64,000 nucleotides of DNA from Streptomyces cyaneochromogenes (lineage in GTDB: Bacteria; Actinomycetota; Actinomycetes; Streptomycetales; Streptomycetaceae). Numbering within the stretch: the stretch's first letter is position 1; the number at the start of each line of letters is the position of its first letter. The position numbers and the translations under genes are program-made. The DNA lies in NCBI RefSeq assembly GCF_003963535.1, contig NZ_CP034539.1, positions 4,216,001 through 4,280,000 on the forward strand, read 5' to 3'. The notes beneath the pieces are model-generated. The model worked only from the letters and a program-made list of their open reading frames with translations. It had not been told where the DNA came from and did no database searches. This document shows positions 8,592 through 16,356 of the stretch, in pieces.

Positions 8592-9583
8592 TCCCCCACA
8601 GCCGCGGCAGCCACGGGCACCACACGCGCGAACCCGCCGTCCACCATCAGATTCGCCACCGTCTCCAACTCCGGCGGAGAACCCGCCAGTCGGGACAGGA
8701 ACGCGTCGAAGTCCTCACCGCACGGCACCAGCAACCGCTCCACCCGCTCGGCCGCCGGCCAGGCCGGATCCACGTCCCGCGCGTCGTCGTACGCGCAGAA
8801 CCACACCGAACCCAGCCGCTCGCCCTTCACCTTCACGGCCAGCAACCCGCCCTGCACGAACCCGACACCCAGGTAGTCCTTGGTCAGATGGTCCCGCAGG
8901 CACTTGTTGACATAGACCAGGTCATTTATCGCGGCCTCGTCCCGCACGGTGAACAGCGGCTGATCGACCAGCAGCCCCAACTCCGCGTCCAGCGCCGTCC
9001 CCACCGGGGCACACCCGCCCGCCGCCTTCAGGAACGACCGATACGCGCCCGGCAGCCGATACCCCAGGTCCTCCTCGACACCCAGCACCTGCGACTCCGT
9101 CACCGCCACACCCGACTTCGGCAGCCCGAAGTGCGCCGGCCGCGTGTCCTGCAACGGCCGCGTCCCCCGCTTGTTCTGATCCACCGCCGACGTCGCGATC
9201 CCACCGTGGTGCCGCAGCAACGCCTTCACCTCGACCGGAACCAACTCCAACCGCCGTGAGTTCACCGCGTGATGCCACGTCCAGCCGTGCGGCGTCGCCA
9301 CCGACGGCACCGTGTCCCACAGATCGTGCCCCGAAGCCGCCAGCGCCGCGTTCGCCGACACATAGTCCGTCAGCCGCAACTCGTCGACACCGAAGCCCTC
9401 CGGCGGCTCCGCGATCTCCGCCGCCGCACGCGCGTACGGCGAGAAGTCGGGGTAACCACGCTCGTCGACCCGTACTCCTCTCGGGTGACGGGACGCCCGT
9501 ACCGGATCCGGGAAATGCACGACCTGCCCGGCGTAGGCCGCGTTCGGCGGCGCGGCTTGCTGCCCGAGCCGACCTGTCGTCAT
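8588..9583 (-). CDS. WHH/HNH-type nuclease domain fused to SUKH-1 (SMI1/KNR4) domain
   Basis: 331 residues from ATG 9583, chosen because AGGGGG lies eight bases upstream; a longer frame to 9673 has no support. The N-terminal half holds a WHH-type HNH toxin signature: TPHGWTWHH (about 97-105) and then LVPVEVKALLRHHGG (114-128). These match the W-H-H and LVP...HxGG pattern of this nuclease group. From about 160 to 300 the sequence is a SMI1/KNR4 (SUKH-1) domain (LGYRLPGAYRSFLKAAGG). SUKH domains are immunity proteins for nuclease and deaminase toxins, so toxin and antidote appear fused. The stop overlaps the next start by four bases, giving translational coupling. Cytoplasmic; no export signal. 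Confidence 0.8.
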   Translation of the reverse strand: MTTGRLGQQAAPPNAAYAGQVVHFPDPVRASRHPRGVRVDERGYPDFSPYARAAAEIAEPPEGFGVDELRLTDYVSANAALAASGHDLWDTVPSVATPHGWTWHHAVNSRRLELVPVEVKALLRHHGGIATSAVDQNKRGTRPLQDTRPAHFGLPKSGVAVTESQVLGVEEDLGYRLPGAYRSFLKAAGGCAPVGTALDAELGLLVDQPLFTVRDEAAINDLVYVNKCLRDHLTKDYLGVGFVQGGLLAVKVKGERLGSVWFCAYDDARDVDPAWPAAERVERLLVPCGEDFDAFLSRLAGSPPELETVANLMVDGGFARVVPVAAAAVGE

Positions 9584-9607
9584 GGCGGTTGCCCCCTGCG
9601 GCGTTCT

Positions 9608-9652
9608 GATACGGACCCACCGTGACCACACACGGTCACAACGCCCCGTATC
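9608..9652. promoter_or_regulatory. Nested inverted repeat between divergent toxin-like genes
   Basis: An inner dyad GTGACC-acacac-GGTCAC (9622-9639) sits within outer arms GATACGG (9608-9614) and CCGTATC (9646-9652), nearly sharing one centre. It is 25-70 bases upstream of the nuclease/SUKH start and within the 318-base divergent region (9584-9901). A repressor operator or a cruciform-forming site is a reasonable reading. The remainder of the region to 9901 shows no gene. Confidence 0.5.
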
Positions 9653-9901
9653 GACTGTCTCATCTGCGTCCACACGTCACCGCATGGAAAGCGGTGCCGA
9701 CAGCCTATGCGGTACGACGAGACCGGTCACCGGCGCCGGTCATGACCCCCTCCGCTTCCGTGACCAGCCGTCACCCCGCCGTGACAGCCCGCCCAAACCC
9801 GGGCGTGTCGCGCCGCCCCAGCTTCCGCACCCGCCACGCCGTTTGGCACTCTGTGACGTCCGAGAGCATGCCCGGGGGATGCTCGGGAGGGGATGATGAT
9901 C

Positions 9902-10417
9902 ATGAACACCACGCAGACGGGACCCGACGCGGCGAGGTCCGGCGACCCCCGCATCGGCTGGAGCGCCACCGAAACCCCCCACGCGCCCGCCCTCCGCCAC
10001 CGCCGCGACGGCATACTCCCCACCGTCGCCGCCGCCCTCTCGGTACGCGGCGCCACCCTCACCGGCACCGCCGCCCGCGGTGACCAGGCCCCTCCCCTGC
10101 ACCACCTCGTCCAGGACTTCCTCGACACCCTCACCAGCGGCGAACGCGACCGCTTCACCGGCCGCTGCGCCGAGACGATCCTGATCTCCCGCCACCTCGC
10201 CACCGCCGACGAAGCCCGCAGCAAACGCGCCGCCCGCAAACCCATGACCAACGGCGAAGCCCGCAAAGCCCTCAAACAGGCCAAGCTCACCGCCCGCCGC
10301 ATCCGCGAGGACGGCGACCCCCTCCACGGCAGCTTCGCCGCCCCCTGCCGCGCCTGCACCGCGCTCAGCGCCCACTTCGGCGTCCGCATCGTCGACCCGA
10401 CAACGGCAGACGACTGA
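9902..10417 (+). CDS. YwqJ-like putative deaminase
   Basis: 171 residues. Of three in-frame ATGs (9893, 9896, 9902) the third is nine bases after GGGAGGGG, the best spacing. Residues 65-78 (PLHHLVQDFLDTLT) lead into Gly87-Arg-Cys89-Ala-Glu91, the CxE zinc/catalytic motif. Pro148-Cys149-x-x-Cys152 gives the second zinc motif. This C-A-E plus PCxxC pattern with a basic linker helix is that of YwqJ-family deaminases, which occur as toxin domains. The stand-alone protein has no leader, so it would act inside the cell. It is followed by a SUKH-3 gene (gap 92 bases), probably its antidote. Substrate (DNA, RNA or free nucleotide) cannot be told. Confidence 0.78.
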   Translation: MNTTQTGPDAARSGDPRIGWSATETPHAPALRHRRDGILPTVAAALSVRGATLTGTAARGDQAPPLHHLVQDFLDTLTSGERDRFTGRCAETILISRHLATADEARSKRAARKPMTNGEARKALKQAKLTARRIREDGDPLHGSFAAPCRACTALSAHFGVRIVDPTTADD

Positions 10418-10509
10418 CCCCCACACCCCCACACCAGCAAAAACGGCACCAGTAAGACGGCACCCCGCCGGGCCGCCGCAACCCCGGCGTATCGACGAAC
10501 GAAGGGCAG

Positions 10510-11004
10510 ATGCACACCGACCGCACCTCCACCACCCGCTTCCCCGTCCCCGTCGACGCCGCCCTGCGCGCCGCCGGCTGGCAACCCGGACGCTGGGACA
10601 TCAAGCAGGCCGAGATCTGGGCCGACGCCCTGCGCGAACACGTCTCACCCGCCGGCCACCGCCACGCCGTCTTCCCTGCCGCGGTCGAAGCCTGGGCCGA
10701 ATTCGGCGGCCTCCACCTCACACCCTCCGGCCCCGGCCGTCAGATCGCCCCCGCCACCGTCCACTTCGACCCACTCCACGGCCTCCACATGGCCCGCACC
10801 CTCGGCGACCTCGGCCTCGCCCTCGACACCGAGGTCTGCCCCCTCGGCGCCGAAACCGACACCCAGGCCCTCCTCGCCATCGACACCGAAGGCCGCGTCT
10901 ACACCCTCGACCACACCGGCGACTGGTACCTCGGCCCCGACATCGACCAAGCCCTCGCCGGACTGGTCGCAGGCATAGAACCGGTACGACTCACAGCGGG
11001 CTGA
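10510..11004 (+). CDS. SUKH-3 domain immunity-like protein
   Basis: 164 residues. RAAGWQPGRWDIKQAEIWAD (14-33) is the start of the SUKH-3 fold, followed by AVEAWAEFGGLHL and then GPGRQIAPATVHFDPLHGL, which fit the family's EFGGL and GPG..FDP landmarks. SUKH proteins neutralise nucleic-acid-targeting toxins; the deaminase-like gene immediately upstream on the same strand is the obvious partner. Start ATG follows GAAGGGCAG. No membrane segment. The catalytic pair and its antidote are separate genes here, whereas the divergent pair are fusions. Confidence 0.82.
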   Translation: MHTDRTSTTRFPVPVDAALRAAGWQPGRWDIKQAEIWADALREHVSPAGHRHAVFPAAVEAWAEFGGLHLTPSGPGRQIAPATVHFDPLHGLHMARTLGDLGLALDTEVCPLGAETDTQALLAIDTEGRVYTLDHTGDWYLGPDIDQALAGLVAGIEPVRLTAG

Positions 11005-11069
11005 CCCACGAAAGACCCGCCACGGCAAGCAACGCAACCCGCCGCGCGGCACGGCGAAGCACCGCACGG

Positions 11070-12437
11070 CTACGCCGCCGGAATCACCGCCGACACCCGA
11101 AAACCCCCCGCATCCGTCGGCCCGGACACGAAAACCCCGCCCAACGCGACGACCCGCTCCTTCATCCCCACCAGGCCGTTACCCCCCGACGGCAACCGCG
11201 CCGACGACTCCGACGACACCTCCGGCGGCGGCTCGTTCTCCACCTGCATCGCGATCTCCGACACCCGGTGCGCCAGGCGCACATGCGTCTTCGCCCCCGC
11301 CGCATGCTTGTGAACGTTCGTCAGCGCCTCCTGCACCACCCGGAACGCCGTCTGCTCGACCTCCCGCGCATACGTCCGCGACTCCCCCTCCACGGACAGA
11401 TCCACCACCATCCCCGCGGCGGCCGACTGCCCGACCAACTCGTCCAACTCGGACAGACAGGGCCCCTCGGCAACCCCCTCGTCCACCCCGCCCCGCTCCC
11501 GATCAGCAGCGGCAGCGGCAGCGGCCCCCACAGCCGCGAGCGGCACGACGGCCCGCTGAACCCTCTCCCGACCAGCGACACCACCGCCGACACCGGCACC
11601 GCCGGCACCAGCACCGCTACGCAGCACCCCGAGCATCTCCCGCAACTCGGTCAACGCCTGCCGCCCCATGTCCCCCACCAACGCGGCGTTCTTCACCGCC
11701 TTCTCGGGATCCTTCCTGGCCACGGCCTGCAACGCGGCAGCATGCACCACCATCAGACTCACCCGGTGCGCGACGACGTCATGCATCTCCCGGGCGATCC
11801 GCGTCCGCTCCTCGTTCCGCGCCCACTCGGCCCGCTCCTCCGCCCGCTCGGCGAGCAGCTGAAGCTCCCGCTCAAGACTGTCGGCCCGCTCGCGAAGACT
11901 CTCCATCAGCCGCCGCCGGGCCCCCACGTACAGCCCGAGCAGCAGCGGCGGCGCGGTCACGCCGAGAGCGGTGGTGACGGAGGCGAACGGAATCACCCAG
12001 TCCCCGAAGGTCAGGTTCCCCCGCGCCACATCCTGACGCACCCACACGAACGTCACGATCAGCGTGCCGACGAACGACATGCCGGCCAGCGAGGCGATGA
12101 TCCGCCGCGGCAGTTCGGAGGCGGCGAGGGTGTAGAGCCCGACGATGCCCATCAGGAACCCCATCTGGGCGGGCATCACGGCGATGGACACGAGCACGAC
12201 GGCTATGGGCCACCGACGCCGCAGCACCAGCACCGAACCGGCCAGAACCCCGAACACCACCCCCGCGGCCACCGGAATCCCGGCATCGCCCGCGAACCGA
12301 ACCCCCTCGACCCCGCACTCCAACGCGGACGCGACACCCAGACCCACGTCCAGCACAGCACTGCGCAACCTGCCCCACCACCACGGCCCCGCCCCCGGTG
12401 GCGGGGCCTCGGCGTGGTCTTCCCCCGTCGTGGTCAT
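11070..12437 (-). CDS. Orphan two-component sensor histidine kinase (NarL/DesK-type, HisKA_3)
   Basis: 455 residues. Four to six membrane segments lie between about 50 and 175, followed by a coiled linker. The dimerisation box RIAREMHDVVAHRVSLMV has phospho-acceptor His219. A HATPase_c domain follows from about 345 (LTNVHKHAAGA as N-box, SGGNGLVGMKERV as G-box). A Gly/Ala-rich insertion (about 275-310) separates the two. No response-regulator gene is adjacent, so the partner is unlinked. The neighbour at 10510 is convergent. The signal is unknown. Family assignment is secure; pathway is not. Confidence 0.9.
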   Translation of the reverse strand: MTTTGEDHAEAPPPGAGPWWWGRLRSAVLDVGLGVASALECGVEGVRFAGDAGIPVAAGVVFGVLAGSVLVLRRRWPIAVVLVSIAVMPAQMGFLMGIVGLYTLAASELPRRIIASLAGMSFVGTLIVTFVWVRQDVARGNLTFGDWVIPFASVTTALGVTAPPLLLGLYVGARRRLMESLRERADSLERELQLLAERAEERAEWARNEERTRIAREMHDVVAHRVSLMVVHAAALQAVARKDPEKAVKNAALVGDMGRQALTELREMLGVLRSGAGAGGAGVGGGVAGRERVQRAVVPLAAVGAAAAAAADRERGGVDEGVAEGPCLSELDELVGQSAAAGMVVDLSVEGESRTYAREVEQTAFRVVQEALTNVHKHAAGAKTHVRLAHRVSEIAMQVENEPPPEVSSESSARLPSGGNGLVGMKERVVALGGVFVSGPTDAGGFRVSAVIPAA

Positions 12438-12604
12438 GACTCCAGCCTAAGGGCCGTGGGGCGCCGATTTCCGGGGAGTTTTACCGACTGGCCTACACCA
12501 CACTCCGTGACCGAACGTAAGCGAAACCGCCCGATATCCCTCGAACTGCTGAATCGCACACCGTTCGACCGTGGAACCGATCATTCCGCCCGGACGGTAT
12601 GCCT

Positions 12605-13465
12605 ATGGCACATCCATACGGCAAGTACGCCAATTTCGAGGACTTGCGGGAGCAGGCGGTGGCACTCCGGCGGCAGGGCTACAGCCTTCGGCAGATCCGC
12701 GACGAGCTGAAGATCTTCAACAACGACATCCTCAACCAGCTGGTGAAGGGGGAGCCGCCGCCGCAGTGGACGAAGCGCCCGAACGCGAAGGACGACCTGA
12801 GGGCGAAGGCACGGGAGCTACGGCTCCAGGGATGGACGTACGACCGGATCGAGGCGGAGCTGGGGTGCTCCAGGAGCTCCGTTTCGCTGTGGGTGCGGGA
12901 CCTGCCGAGGCCCGAGCCTCGCTACACACCCGAGGAACAGCGGGCTCTCATGCAGGAAGGCCTGGCGAGGCGGCGTGCCGCCGACAACGAGGAGCGCGAG
13001 AAGACCAGGCTCGGAGCTCGCCGCGAGATCGGCGAGCTGACGGACCGCGAGCTGTTCATGGCGGGGGTCGCGCTGTACTGGGCAGAGGGATCGAAGAGCA
13101 AGCCCTACGATCGGCGAGAGCGAGCCATCTTCGTCAACAGCGACCCAGGCGTGATCCAGACCTACCTGGCCTGGCTGGACCTTCTCGATGTGGACCGGGA
13201 ACGCCTGCACTTCCGTCTGCTCATCCACGAGTCCGCCGATGTCGACGCTGCGCACCGTTTCTGGGCAGAGATCGCCGACGTCGATGTCTCGGTCTTCGCC
13301 AAGCCGACGCTCAAGAAGCACAACCCGAAGACCGTCCGGAAGAACACCGGCGACGACTACCACGGCTGCCTGGTCATCGGGGTGGCCAGAAGCGCCCACC
13401 TGTACAACCGCATCGACGGCTGGTGGAAGGGCATCGTGGCCCAGGCGCAGTCACGTCTCCGGTAA
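12605..13465 (+). CDS. Helix-turn-helix protein with LAGLIDADG-like domain, next to tRNA-Gln
   Basis: 286 residues (288 if the upstream ATG at 12599 is used; neither has a strong ribosome binding site). Two resolvase-like HTH stretches are visible: about 12-50 (LRRQGYSLRQIRDELKI) and 63-98 (LRLQGWTYDRIEAELGCSRS). The C-terminal half carries GVALYWAEGSK (154-164), FVNSDPGVIQTYLAWL and later NRIDGWWKGI. The AxYxxEGSK and NSDP pattern recalls LAGLIDADG endonuclease-like proteins of archaea and actinobacteria. That call is inference; it may be only a DNA-binding regulator. It ends 14 bases before tRNA-Gln, and its codon choice is less GC-extreme than its neighbours', hinting at separate ancestry. 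Confidence 0.7.
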   Translation: MAHPYGKYANFEDLREQAVALRRQGYSLRQIRDELKIFNNDILNQLVKGEPPPQWTKRPNAKDDLRAKARELRLQGWTYDRIEAELGCSRSSVSLWVRDLPRPEPRYTPEEQRALMQEGLARRRAADNEEREKTRLGARREIGELTDRELFMAGVALYWAEGSKSKPYDRRERAIFVNSDPGVIQTYLAWLDLLDVDRERLHFRLLIHESADVDAAHRFWAEIADVDVSVFAKPTLKKHNPKTVRKNTGDDYHGCLVIGVARSAHLYNRIDGWWKGIVAQAQSRLR

Positions 13466-13479
13466 GGTCTGAGGCGCTG

Positions 13480-13552
13480 TCCCCCGTGGTGTAACTGGCA
13501 GCACACTGGTTTTTGGTACCAGCAGGACAAGGTTCGAATCCTTGCGGGGGAG
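13480..13552 (+). tRNA. tRNA-Gln (anticodon TTG)
   Basis: Acceptor arms TCCCCCG (13480-13486) and CGGGGGA (13545-13551) pair fully. The anticodon stem is CTGGT/ACCAG with loop TTTTGGT, giving anticodon TTG (13513-13515). The T-arm CAAGG-TTCGAAT-CCTTG is canonical. G13552 is the discriminator; the CCA end is not encoded. It lies between the HTH protein gene and glmU. Confidence 0.96.
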
Positions 13553-13575
13553 CAACAGCACACAAGACCTAGGTT

Positions 13576-13603
13576 CGGGCCCTGACACCCAAGTCAGGGC
13601 CCG
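13576..13603. terminator. Hairpin terminator after tRNA-Gln
   Basis: Perfect 11-bp stem cgggccctgac (13576-13586) and gtcagggcccg (13593-13603) with a six-base loop, about 25 bases after the tRNA. It separates the tRNA from glmU. Confidence 0.7.
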
Positions 13604-13679
13604 CTCCCATGCCCCCCCACGAAACGCCCCGGTATCCTGCGGATGTCACCCCACCCCCTCCACAGCCGAAGGGCATCCC

Positions 13680-15128
13680 GTGAGCGCCATTCGCCCGGCA
13701 GCCGTCGTCGTTCTCGCAGCGGGTGAGGGCACCCGTATGAAGTCGGCCACACCCAAGGTCCTGCACGAGATCTGCGGACGCAGTCTCGTGGGGCATGTGC
13801 TCGCCGCCGCGCGTGAGTTGCAGCCCGAAAATCTGGTCGTGGTCGTGGGGCACGCGCGGGAGAAGGTCACCGCGCATCTCGGCGAGACCGACCCCGGCGT
13901 CCGTACCGCGGTGCAGGCGGAGCAGAACGGTACGGGGCATGCCGTTCGGATGGCTCTGGAGGAGCTCGGCGGCTCGGTGGACGGGACCGTGGTCGTCGTC
14001 TGCGGCGACACTCCGCTGCTCACCGGCGAGACCCTGACCCGCCTCGCCGCCACGCACTCCGCCGACGGCAATGCCGTGACGGTGCTGACCGCCGAGGTTC
14101 CGGACGCGACGGGCTACGGCCGGATCGTGCGGGACGGTGCCTCGGGTGCGGTGACCGCGATCGTGGAGCACAAGGACGCGAGCGAGTCGCAGCGGGCGAT
14201 CCGGGAGATCAACTCCGGGGTCTTCGCCTTCGACGGGCAGCTGCTCGCCGACGCGCTCGGGAAGGTGCGGACGGACAACAGCCAGGGCGAGGAGTACCTG
14301 ACCGACGTTCTCGGCATCCTTCGTGAGGCCGGTCACCGCGTCGGTGCGTCCGTGGCGGTCGATCACCGTGAGATCGCGGGGATCAACAACCGTGTGCAGC
14401 TCTCGGAGGCCCGCCGGATCCTCAATGACCGGCTGCTGAACCGCGCCATGCTGGCCGGTGTGACTGTGGTCGATCCGGCGACGACGTGGGTTGACGTGAC
14501 CGTCACGTTCGAGCAGGACGCGATCGTCCAGCCGGGCACCCAGCTCCAGGGGTCCACGCATCTCGGTGAGGGCGCCGAGGTCGGGCCCAACAGCCGGCTG
14601 AAGAACACCAAGGTCGGTGCCGGGGCGCGGGTGGACAACACCGTGGCCGACAGTGCCGTCGTCGGGCCGCAGGCGTCCGTGGGGCCGTTCGCCTATCTGC
14701 GTCCGGGCACCAGGCTGGGCGCGAAGGGCAAGATCGGTACGTACGTCGAGACGAAGAACGCCTCGATCGGTGAGGGCACGAAGGTGCCGCATCTGTCCTA
14801 CGTCGGTGACGCGACGATCGGTGAGTACACGAACATCGGTGCGGCGAGTGTCTTCGTGAATTACGACGGACAGGACAAGCACCACACGACCGTGGGCTCT
14901 CATTGCCGTACCGGTTCGGACAACATGTTTGTGGCTCCTGTCACGATCGGGGACGGTGCTTACACTGCCGCCGGCTCCGTGATCACGAAGGACGTGCCGC
15001 CCGGTTCGCTGGCCGTGGCCCGTGGCCAGCAGCGGAATATCGAGGGTTGGGTGGCTCGTAAGCGTCCGGGCAGCGGGGCCGCGAAGGCGGCTGAGGCGGC
15101 TTCTCGGCAGGTCGAGAGCGAAGGCTGA
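13680..15128 (+). CDS. glmU: Bifunctional GlcN-1-P acetyltransferase / GlcNAc-1-P uridyltransferase
   Basis: 482 residues from GTG 13680 (MSAIRPAAVVVLAAGEGTRM), the usual length for this enzyme in Streptomyces. It makes UDP-GlcNAc from glucosamine-1-phosphate for peptidoglycan and teichoic/glycan precursors. The N-terminal pyrophosphorylase domain shows LAAGEGTRMKSATPK; the C-terminal half is a left-handed beta-helix with hexapeptide repeats (AEVGPNSRLKNTKVG) and the KIGTYVETKNASIG acetyl-CoA region. AAGGG precedes the start. prs follows on the same strand after 74 bases, the conserved glmU-prs order. The tRNA terminator upstream implies its own promoter in 13604-13679; TATCCT near 13633 is a possible -10. 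Confidence 0.97.
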   Translation: MSAIRPAAVVVLAAGEGTRMKSATPKVLHEICGRSLVGHVLAAARELQPENLVVVVGHAREKVTAHLGETDPGVRTAVQAEQNGTGHAVRMALEELGGSVDGTVVVVCGDTPLLTGETLTRLAATHSADGNAVTVLTAEVPDATGYGRIVRDGASGAVTAIVEHKDASESQRAIREINSGVFAFDGQLLADALGKVRTDNSQGEEYLTDVLGILREAGHRVGASVAVDHREIAGINNRVQLSEARRILNDRLLNRAMLAGVTVVDPATTWVDVTVTFEQDAIVQPGTQLQGSTHLGEGAEVGPNSRLKNTKVGAGARVDNTVADSAVVGPQASVGPFAYLRPGTRLGAKGKIGTYVETKNASIGEGTKVPHLSYVGDATIGEYTNIGAASVFVNYDGQDKHHTTVGSHCRTGSDNMFVAPVTIGDGAYTAAGSVITKDVPPGSLAVARGQQRNIEGWVARKRPGSGAAKAAEAASRQVESEG

Positions 15129-15202
15129 CCGGAAACGGGTGCGTCAAACACGGCGTACCGTGATAAGTGCAACCCAGTTGAGACACCTCTGAGGAGACAG
15201 CT

Positions 15203-16183
15203 GTGACCGGGATCAAGACGACCGGCGAGAAGAAGTTGATGTTCTTCTCCGGCCGCGCCCACCCCGAGCTTGCCGAGGAGGTCGCCCAGCAGCTGGGGGT
15301 CGGGGTCGTCCCGACGAAGGCCTTCGACTTCGCCAACGGCGAGATCTACGTCCGCTACCAGGAGTCGGCGCGTGGCGCGGACTGCTTCGTGATCCAGAGC
15401 CACACGGCTCCGATCAACCAGTGGATCATGGAGCAGTTGATCATGATCGACGCGCTGAAGCGTGCGTCGGCCCGCTCCATCACGGTCATCGTGCCGTTCT
15501 ACGGTTACGCGCGGCAGGACAAGAAGCACCGTGGGCGTGAACCGATTTCGGCGCGTCTGATCGCGGATCTGATGAAGACCGCGGGTGCGGACCGGATCCT
15601 GACGGTGGATCTGCACACGGACCAGATCCAGGGCTTCTTCGACGGCCCGGTCGATCACCTCTTCGCTCTTCCGCTGCTTGCGGACTATGTGGGCCAGAAG
15701 GTCGACAAGGCGAAGCTGACCGTGGTGTCTCCGGACGCCGGCCGGGTGCGGGTCGCGGACCGCTGGTGCGACCGGCTCGGTGCTCCTCTTGCCATCGTGC
15801 ACAAGCGGCGTGACAAGGATGTGGCGAACCAGGTGACCGTCCACGAGGTCGTGGGTGAGGTCAAGGGCCGCGTGTGTGTCCTGGTCGACGACATGATCGA
15901 CACCGGTGGGACCATCTGCGCCGCCGCGGACGCGCTGTTCGCGCATGGCGCCGAGGACGTCATCGTGACCGCGACGCACGGTGTGCTGTCCGGGCCGGCG
16001 GCCGACCGGCTGAAGAACTCGCGGGTGAGTGAGTTCGTGTTCACCGACACGCTGCCGACGCCGGGTGAGCTGAGCCGTGATCTGGACAAGCTGACGGTGT
16101 TGTCGATCGCGCCGACGATCGCGAGTGCGGTGCGTGAGGTGTTCGAGGACGGTTCGGTGACGAGCCTGTTCGACGAGCAGTAG
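15203..16183 (+). CDS. prs: Ribose-phosphate pyrophosphokinase (PRPP synthetase)
   Basis: 326 residues from GTG 15203, seven bases after GAGGAGAC. It converts ribose-5-phosphate and ATP to PRPP for purine, pyrimidine, His and Trp synthesis. Typical landmarks: FFSGRAHPELAEEVA (N-terminal domain), FANGEIYVRYQESARG, the ATP loop FYGYARQDKKHRGREP, and the PRPP-binding motif VLVDDMIDTGGTI near residues 230-242. It follows glmU, as in most actinobacteria. The hairpin at 16195-16252 closes the unit. Confidence 0.97.
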   Translation: MTGIKTTGEKKLMFFSGRAHPELAEEVAQQLGVGVVPTKAFDFANGEIYVRYQESARGADCFVIQSHTAPINQWIMEQLIMIDALKRASARSITVIVPFYGYARQDKKHRGREPISARLIADLMKTAGADRILTVDLHTDQIQGFFDGPVDHLFALPLLADYVGQKVDKAKLTVVSPDAGRVRVADRWCDRLGAPLAIVHKRRDKDVANQVTVHEVVGEVKGRVCVLVDDMIDTGGTICAAADALFAHGAEDVIVTATHGVLSGPAADRLKNSRVSEFVFTDTLPTPGELSRDLDKLTVLSIAPTIASAVREVFEDGSVTSLFDEQ

Positions 16184-16194
16184 AGATCCTTTTG

Positions 16195-16252
16195 GGTACG
16201 GCCTCCCCCTCCGAGTAGACTGCTTCAGTTGCTCGGCGAGGGAGGCCGTACC
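16195..16252. terminator. Long hairpin after prs overlapping a candidate rplY promoter
   Basis: Arms ggtacggcctccc (16195-16207) and gggaggccgtacc (16240-16252) pair perfectly over 13 bp, with further ccgag/ctcgg pairing inside. It reads as the prs terminator. The same DNA carries TTGGGT (16192-16197), an 18-base spacer and TAGACT (16216-16221), a plausible housekeeping promoter for rplY starting near 16228. Transcripts from that promoter would hold only the 3' arm. Confidence 0.6.
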
Positions 16253-16356
16253 TGTTGGTGCAGGTGTCGGCTGTCCGTTATCGACGCGCTCTTCGTAGCA
16301 GGCCGTTCGTGGCCGGGTAACCACGTCCGTTCCTAGTTCTACGAGGAGTGATCCGT

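Noticed and set aside
6099..8876. 925-codon plus-strand open frame, Arg-rich
   Set aside because: Antisense to the collagen-like Gly-Pro linker; Arg/His-rich translation is an artefact of GC-rich repeats.
13480..13680. Integrated element at tRNA-Gln
   Set aside because: No integrase and no second copy of the tRNA 3' end is seen in the window.
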